DNA of 64,000 bases from Paulinella micropora. Its lineage: Eukaryota > Cercozoa > Imbricatea > Euglyphida > Paulinellidae. The notes below the pieces were generated by a model. That model was not told the DNA's origin. It was given only the letters and a program-made list of their open reading frames with translations, and did no database searches. The position numbers were made by a program, and so were the translations under genes. Location: NCBI GenBank assembly GCA_019918135.1, contig WBZZ01004665.1, positions 1-64,000 of the forward strand, given 5' to 3'. Of the stretch, positions 60,119 through 64,000 are shown piece by piece (the first letter of the stretch is position 1; every line of letters starts with the position of its first letter).

Positions 60119-60777
60119 GATTCAGGCCTGAGGATTCTATGTTTGACACTTCTTTGACACTTCTTTGTATTGCTGCCTTTCTCGACCATATCACATAACA
60201 CTCCAAAAAAAGCAGGGAATGTCAGGGGGCTAGTGCACGTGGCCGCGCCGACCGGGCCGGGGAGGGTGGGGGAGGGGAAGGTCGTAAACCACCCTCTCCC
60301 CTGATTTTTGTGGTACCAGATTCCTTTTTTTGCACATAGGTTTGTAGTGTGATATGGCTGATAAAGGCAAAAGCCAGCCAATTTCCTTTTCATGCGCTCC
60401 AGCTATCCTGTGAATCAGCCTAAAAGTGACGGCCTGCTTGTCGGATGGAGGGGCGCGATCACTGCATTCGGGGCGAATTGAGCTTGGAGCATACATGACT
60501 CGGCCAGTGCACGTGCAAGCCTGGCCATTTAAGAGATAAAGAATCACTATGTTTTCGCAAGCCTATACGGGCGAGTATAATCTGCGACAGGGTATGCTCG
60601 AAGGAGGTCGACAGGTTCCATGAGCTGCTGGCTAGAGAGTTTATTACACAGTTCGGCGCAGGGCGCTGTCTGACCATAAAGGAAACCACTAGAAGCAAAG
60701 ATCAAGTTCCTGTTCTTAACCTTTATAAGAGTAAAAAAAACCGACATAGGTGAGGGAGGTTTTAGCGGATTCCAAAC
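60119..60777. other. Decayed region with one short protein-like remnant
   Basis: No intact gene. A plus-strand stretch at about 60495-60750 reads VCSKEVDRFHELLAREFITQ and GRCLTIKETTRSKDQVPVLN without a start codon, ending at TGA; it looks like the end of a gene. Blocks with GTGCACGTG occur at 60233 and 60507. Confidence 0.3.
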
Positions 60778-61428
60778 GAGGTACAAGCCGCCGTGTACTT
60801 TGACTACAAGCTGTACCCGATGAGCGACTAGTACCTGTGCGTCCTGGTAGACTCTGTAGTCTGTACACGGTGCGGCAGGAAGGCTTGGTTGCATTTTGTC
60901 AGACAGTGTACAGCTACGTCAGGCAACTGCCACAGTAGCGGTGACGAGATATTTTGGTTGAATTAAATTGAGATTAACAAAAAAACAGACAAAGGCTCTG
61001 CGGCCTTCAGTCAGAGAACTGGCATGTAATTTCAACAAAATACTAGTAGGGGGAAGTAGGGCAGAATTCAGTGTGTTGAAAGCGACAAAACTTTAATAAA
61101 ATTCATCTCTGAACTCGACGGCAAAGACATACAGGTGTTTCACTGTTCACATGCTAAACTCACACTTGTATTTTTCTGATACTAATTAGTTTGTTCATTT
61201 TCGTGTACTAAACCCATGCAATGTTCTAGTGGTAGTACGATCGTCGGTTCCTCTGGAGAAGTATGTAGGATTCATTGAAAATATTTCTATCTCCAAGGCA
61301 ATAAGATATCTGTCCTTGCCAGTGAGTTTTAACATGAATGCATATAATTTATGTAGATGTCCAGAGTTGCAACTCGCTCAGGATGAAAGGGATCAACTAT
61401 TGGTATCTCCCTCGAACTTTAAAAGCAA
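60778..61428. repeat. Direct repeat, copy 1, with decayed coding end
   Basis: Matches 62655-63167, offset 1877 bases, with about 125 extra bases near 61235-61360. It begins with a frame EVQAAVYFDYKLYPMSD that meets TAG at 60829-60831 and then RPGRLCSL-type sequence in a shifted frame, followed by an AATAAA near 61095. Confidence 0.75.
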
Positions 61429-62210
61429 AAGGGGGCGCTGGAGCACCCCTTGGGGCGGCTGGGGCAGGTCCCCTTGGGGCGTGTGTGTGGGGAAGCAGAA
61501 GAGACCCCGCCCCGGCCGCCCTGAGGGGTGCTCCAGCGCCCCCCCTTTTTTTTGGTTTTTATCGATCCAAATCAGAAAAGCTTTTTTAGATTTTTTTTTC
61601 TCCGTGCACATTTTTTTTTCGGGGACGGGACCTCCCCGGGGAAGGGAAGAGGGAGGGAAGAGGGAGGGAAGAGGGAGGGGAGGGGGGAGCGCCCAGCCCC
61701 TTCCCCCCGGGAGGTCCCGTCCCCCGAAAAAAAAATGTGCACAGAGAAAAAAAAATCTAAAAAAGCTTTTCTGATTTGGATCGATAAAAACTAAAAAAAA
61801 AGGGGGCGCTGGAGCACCCCTTGGGGCGGCTGGGGCAGGTCCCCTTGGGGCGTGTGTGTGGGGAAGCAGAAGAAACCCCGCCCCGGCCGCCCTGAGGGGT
61901 GCTCCAGCGCCCCCCCCTTTTTTTGGTTTTTATCGATCCAAATCAGAAAAGCTTTTTTAGATTTTTCTTTCTCCGTGCACATTTTTTTTTCGGGGACGGG
62001 ACCTTCCCGGGGGAAGGGAAGAGGGAGGGAAGAGGGAGGGAAGAGGGAGGGGAGGGGGGAGCGCCCCGCCCCTTCCCCCCGGGAGGTCCCGTCCCCCGGA
62101 AAAAAAAATGTGCACAGAGAAAAAAAAATCTAAAAAAGCTTTTCTGATTTGGATCGATAAAAACTAAAAAAAAAGGGGCGCTGGAGCACCCCTTGGGGCG
62201 CTCCTCTATA
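61429..62210. repeat. Array of nested inverted repeats (A-B-A-B-partial A)
   Basis: Element A (about 115 bases, for example 61431-61545) folds on itself: GGGGGCGCTGGAGCACCCCT at one end and AGGGGTGCTCCAGCGCCCCC at the other. Element B (about 250 bases, for example 61546-61800) has arms of about 95-100 bases containing ATCGATCCAAATCAGAAAAG and its complement, with a loop of GGGAAGAGGGAGG repeats. The order A, B, A, B, partial A is followed at 62205 by unique sequence. Confidence 0.9.
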
Positions 62211-62474
62211 CACAGAGATCGCTACGAGGTATTTCCCGATGATGGTACAAAGCTGGTCTGGGTGATAACCTGCAATAAGGAAGAAGACGAGCCACAAGCA
62301 GTATAGATATATTACAAGACAGAGAGAATGGAATGTATGTTTGCTTTGCCCAAGGCGCGCCAAGCTGGGTTGCAGGCGATCGTCGGCTGGCTTGAAAAGA
62401 AGAAAAGAGGCAAGAGAGTGGCTCGGCGACGGACAAGAAAATTTATGGGTTGTTGTGAGTTTGAATATTTGTGA
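62193..62474 (+). pseudogene. Remnant reading frame with an in-frame TAG
   Basis: One frame reads RYEVFPDDGTKLVWVITCNK, then TAG at 62304-62306, then YYKTERMECMFALPKARQAG, GLQAIVGWLEKKKRGKRV and a basic end to TGA 62472-62474. Both halves look protein-like. No ATG precedes it; the left end runs into the inverted-repeat array. Probably the 3' part of a gene cut by the repeat. Confidence 0.5.
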
Positions 62475-62654
62475 GCCATCTTCTTGGCGTTGTGCGCTCA
62501 TTTTTTTTGTTGTCTAAGACCTACTTTGTCGAGCTATTAAAACATGTTTTAATAATAGAAAACAACTTTTCTGTACTTCCTTTGCGCTCTCGCTTCTCAC
62601 AGCAGCAGCAGGAGTGGCGGCGCATCTTTGGTTGGCTAATACTTATTACCAGCC

Positions 62655-63167
62655 GAGGTACAAGCCGCCGTGTACTTTGACTACAAGCTGTACCCGATGA
62701 GCGACTAGTACCTGGTGCGTCCTGGCAGACTCTGTAGTCTGTGCACGGTGCAGCAGGATGGCTTGGTTTCATTTTGCCCGACAGTGTACAGATATGTCAG
62801 GCAACTGCCACAGTAGCAGTAACGAGATATTCTGGTTGAATTAAATTAAGATTAACAAAAAAACAAACAAGGGCTCTACTTAGTATAGCCTTCGGTCAGA
62901 GAACCGGCGTGTAATTTCAACAAATAGTAGGGGGAACTAGGGGGGAATTCAGTGTTTGGAAGCGACAAAACTTTAATAAAACTCATCTCTGAATTCGACG
63001 GCCAAGACATACAGGTGTTTCACTGTTTCCATGCTAAACTCGCACTTGTATTTTTCTTTTAGTTTGTTCATTTTCGTGTACAAAACTTATGTACTGTTCT
63101 AGTGGTTTCAACTCGCTCCGGATGAAATGGATCAACTATTGGTATCTCCCTCGAACTTAAAAACAAA
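62655..63167. repeat. Direct repeat, copy 2, with the same decayed coding end
   Basis: Copy of 60778-61428. The same EVQAAVYFDYKLYPMSD frame ends at TAG 62706-62708; here the downstream codons stay in frame (YLVRPGRLCSLCTVQQDGLV, then VYRYVRQLPQ and TAG). AATAAA lies near 62976. Confidence 0.75.
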
Positions 63168-63780
63168 AGGGGGTGCTGGAGCAGCCCCTTGGGCAGCTGG
63201 AGCAGGTCACCTTGGGGAGTGTGTGGGGAAGCAGAAGAGACCCCCGCTCCAGCCGCCTCGGGGGGGTGCTCCAGCGCTACCTTTTTTTACCGATCCAAAT
63301 CAGAAAAGCTTTCTTAGATTTTTTTTCTCCGTGCACATTTTTTCGGGGACCTCCGCGGGGGAAAAGGAGAAGGAAGGGAAAAGGGAGGGAGGAGGGGGGG
63401 GGGGGGGGGGAAGAGCCCCGCCCCTTTCCCGGGGAGGTCCCCTCCCGAAAAAAATGTGCACAGAGAAAAAAAAATCTAAAAAAGCTTTTCTGATTTGGAT
63501 CGAAAAAAACCCAAAAAAAAAGGGGTGCTGAAGCAGCCCTTGGGGCGGCTGGAGCAGGTCCTCTTTGGGAAGGGGGGTGTGGGGAAGCAGAAAGACACCC
63601 CCGCCCAGCCGCCTCGAGGGGGTGCTCCAGCGCCCCTTTTTTTGGCTTTTATCGATCCACATTAGAAAAGCCTTTGTAGATTTTTTTTCTCTGTGCACAT
63701 TTTTTTTTGGGGACGGGACCTCCCCGGGGGAAAAGGGGAGAGGAATGGAAGAAAGAGAGGGAAGGGCACCCCTCCTCAGA
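63168..63780. repeat. Second array of nested inverted repeats (A-B-A-half B)
   Basis: Same A and B elements as at 61429-62210, more diverged. The last B element (63637-63780) has only its left arm and the start of its loop. Confidence 0.9.
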
Positions 63781-64000
63781 TCCAAGGAAGGGTTTTACAT
63801 AGTAGTTACTGGATATTCCAATTTCTGCTAAAGTGGGAGCTAGGGATTCCCTCACAGATTTTTTTGGGGGGAGGGGGATTCTGCAATTGGGCAGCGCAAG
63901 ATTGCGCTAGCTGCCGCCGGGGTGGTGTAGTTTGGAGCCCCCCCCCCCGGCGACACGGTCTAGGGCGACTGATTTTAATAAAAGCACAACATTTTTTTAA
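63781..64000. other. Right end of window, no gene seen
   Basis: Unique sequence with a C run near 63939 and TTTTAATAAAAGC near 63973, a possible polyadenylation-like site on the plus strand. Confidence 0.3.

Noticed and set aside
1..64000. tRNA or rRNA genes
   Set aside because: I looked for cloverleaf-type segments and conserved rRNA blocks and recognised none; a dedicated covariance search would be decisive.

Overview
The window reads as part of a large, GC-rich eukaryotic double-stranded DNA virus genome of the giant-virus (Nucleocytoviricota) kind, or such a virus integrated in a protist genome. The support is an intact viral-type mRNA capping enzyme (33419-35401), an origin-binding-protein-like SF2 helicase fused to a MYND finger (21919-24015), an SF3-like helicase paralog pair (54393-59286), a histone H4-like protein (31310-32014), RING, F-box, LRR and BspA-type repeat proteins, an HNH protein with two GT-AG introns (24657-25979), and polyadenylation-like AATAAA/ATTAAA hexamers instead of bacterial operons and ribosome binding sites. 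Genes lie on both strands, one per transcript, with spacers of 100-600 bases. I cannot name the virus or the host.

Region 1-12 kb holds cell-surface and host-interaction genes: an F-box/LRR-like protein, a BspA-type (DUF285) protein on a Thr/Pro mucin-like stalk, and a divergent pair of membrane-anchored alpha/alpha-toroid carbohydrate-active enzymes (4875-6124 and 6549-8716). Two unknown genes and a truncated paralog follow. Region 12.5-18.3 kb is one very long minus-strand surface glycoprotein with a Ser/Ala stalk, a calcium-loop motif, a C-terminal membrane segment and a Cys-rich tail. Region 18.7-36 kb carries information-processing genes (GNAT, helicase-MYND, HNH, histone-like, capping enzyme) with LRR and membrane proteins between them. 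Region 36-49.5 kb has three atypical kinase-like genes, an F-box protein, the C-terminal half of an SNF2 helicase and several membrane proteins.

At about 49.9 kb base composition changes sharply from GC-rich to AT-rich. Region 50-59 kb has an unknown gene, a RING protein and the SF3-like pair. From 59.3 kb to the end there is no intact gene: pieces of genes found elsewhere in the window, decayed reading frames, a duplicated segment of about 0.5-0.65 kb (copies 1.88 kb apart) and arrays of long nested inverted repeats. This looks like a subterminal region of a linear genome or a repeat-rich decay zone.

Many genes change reading frame one or more times, often at G or C homopolymers, while others (capping enzyme, histone-like, RING, four-helix membrane protein) are intact. 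Whether this is sequencing error, pseudogenization or homopolymer-based variation cannot be decided from one sequence. Interrupted genes are listed as one feature over their whole coding span, with the frame changes stated; no corrected sequence is given.
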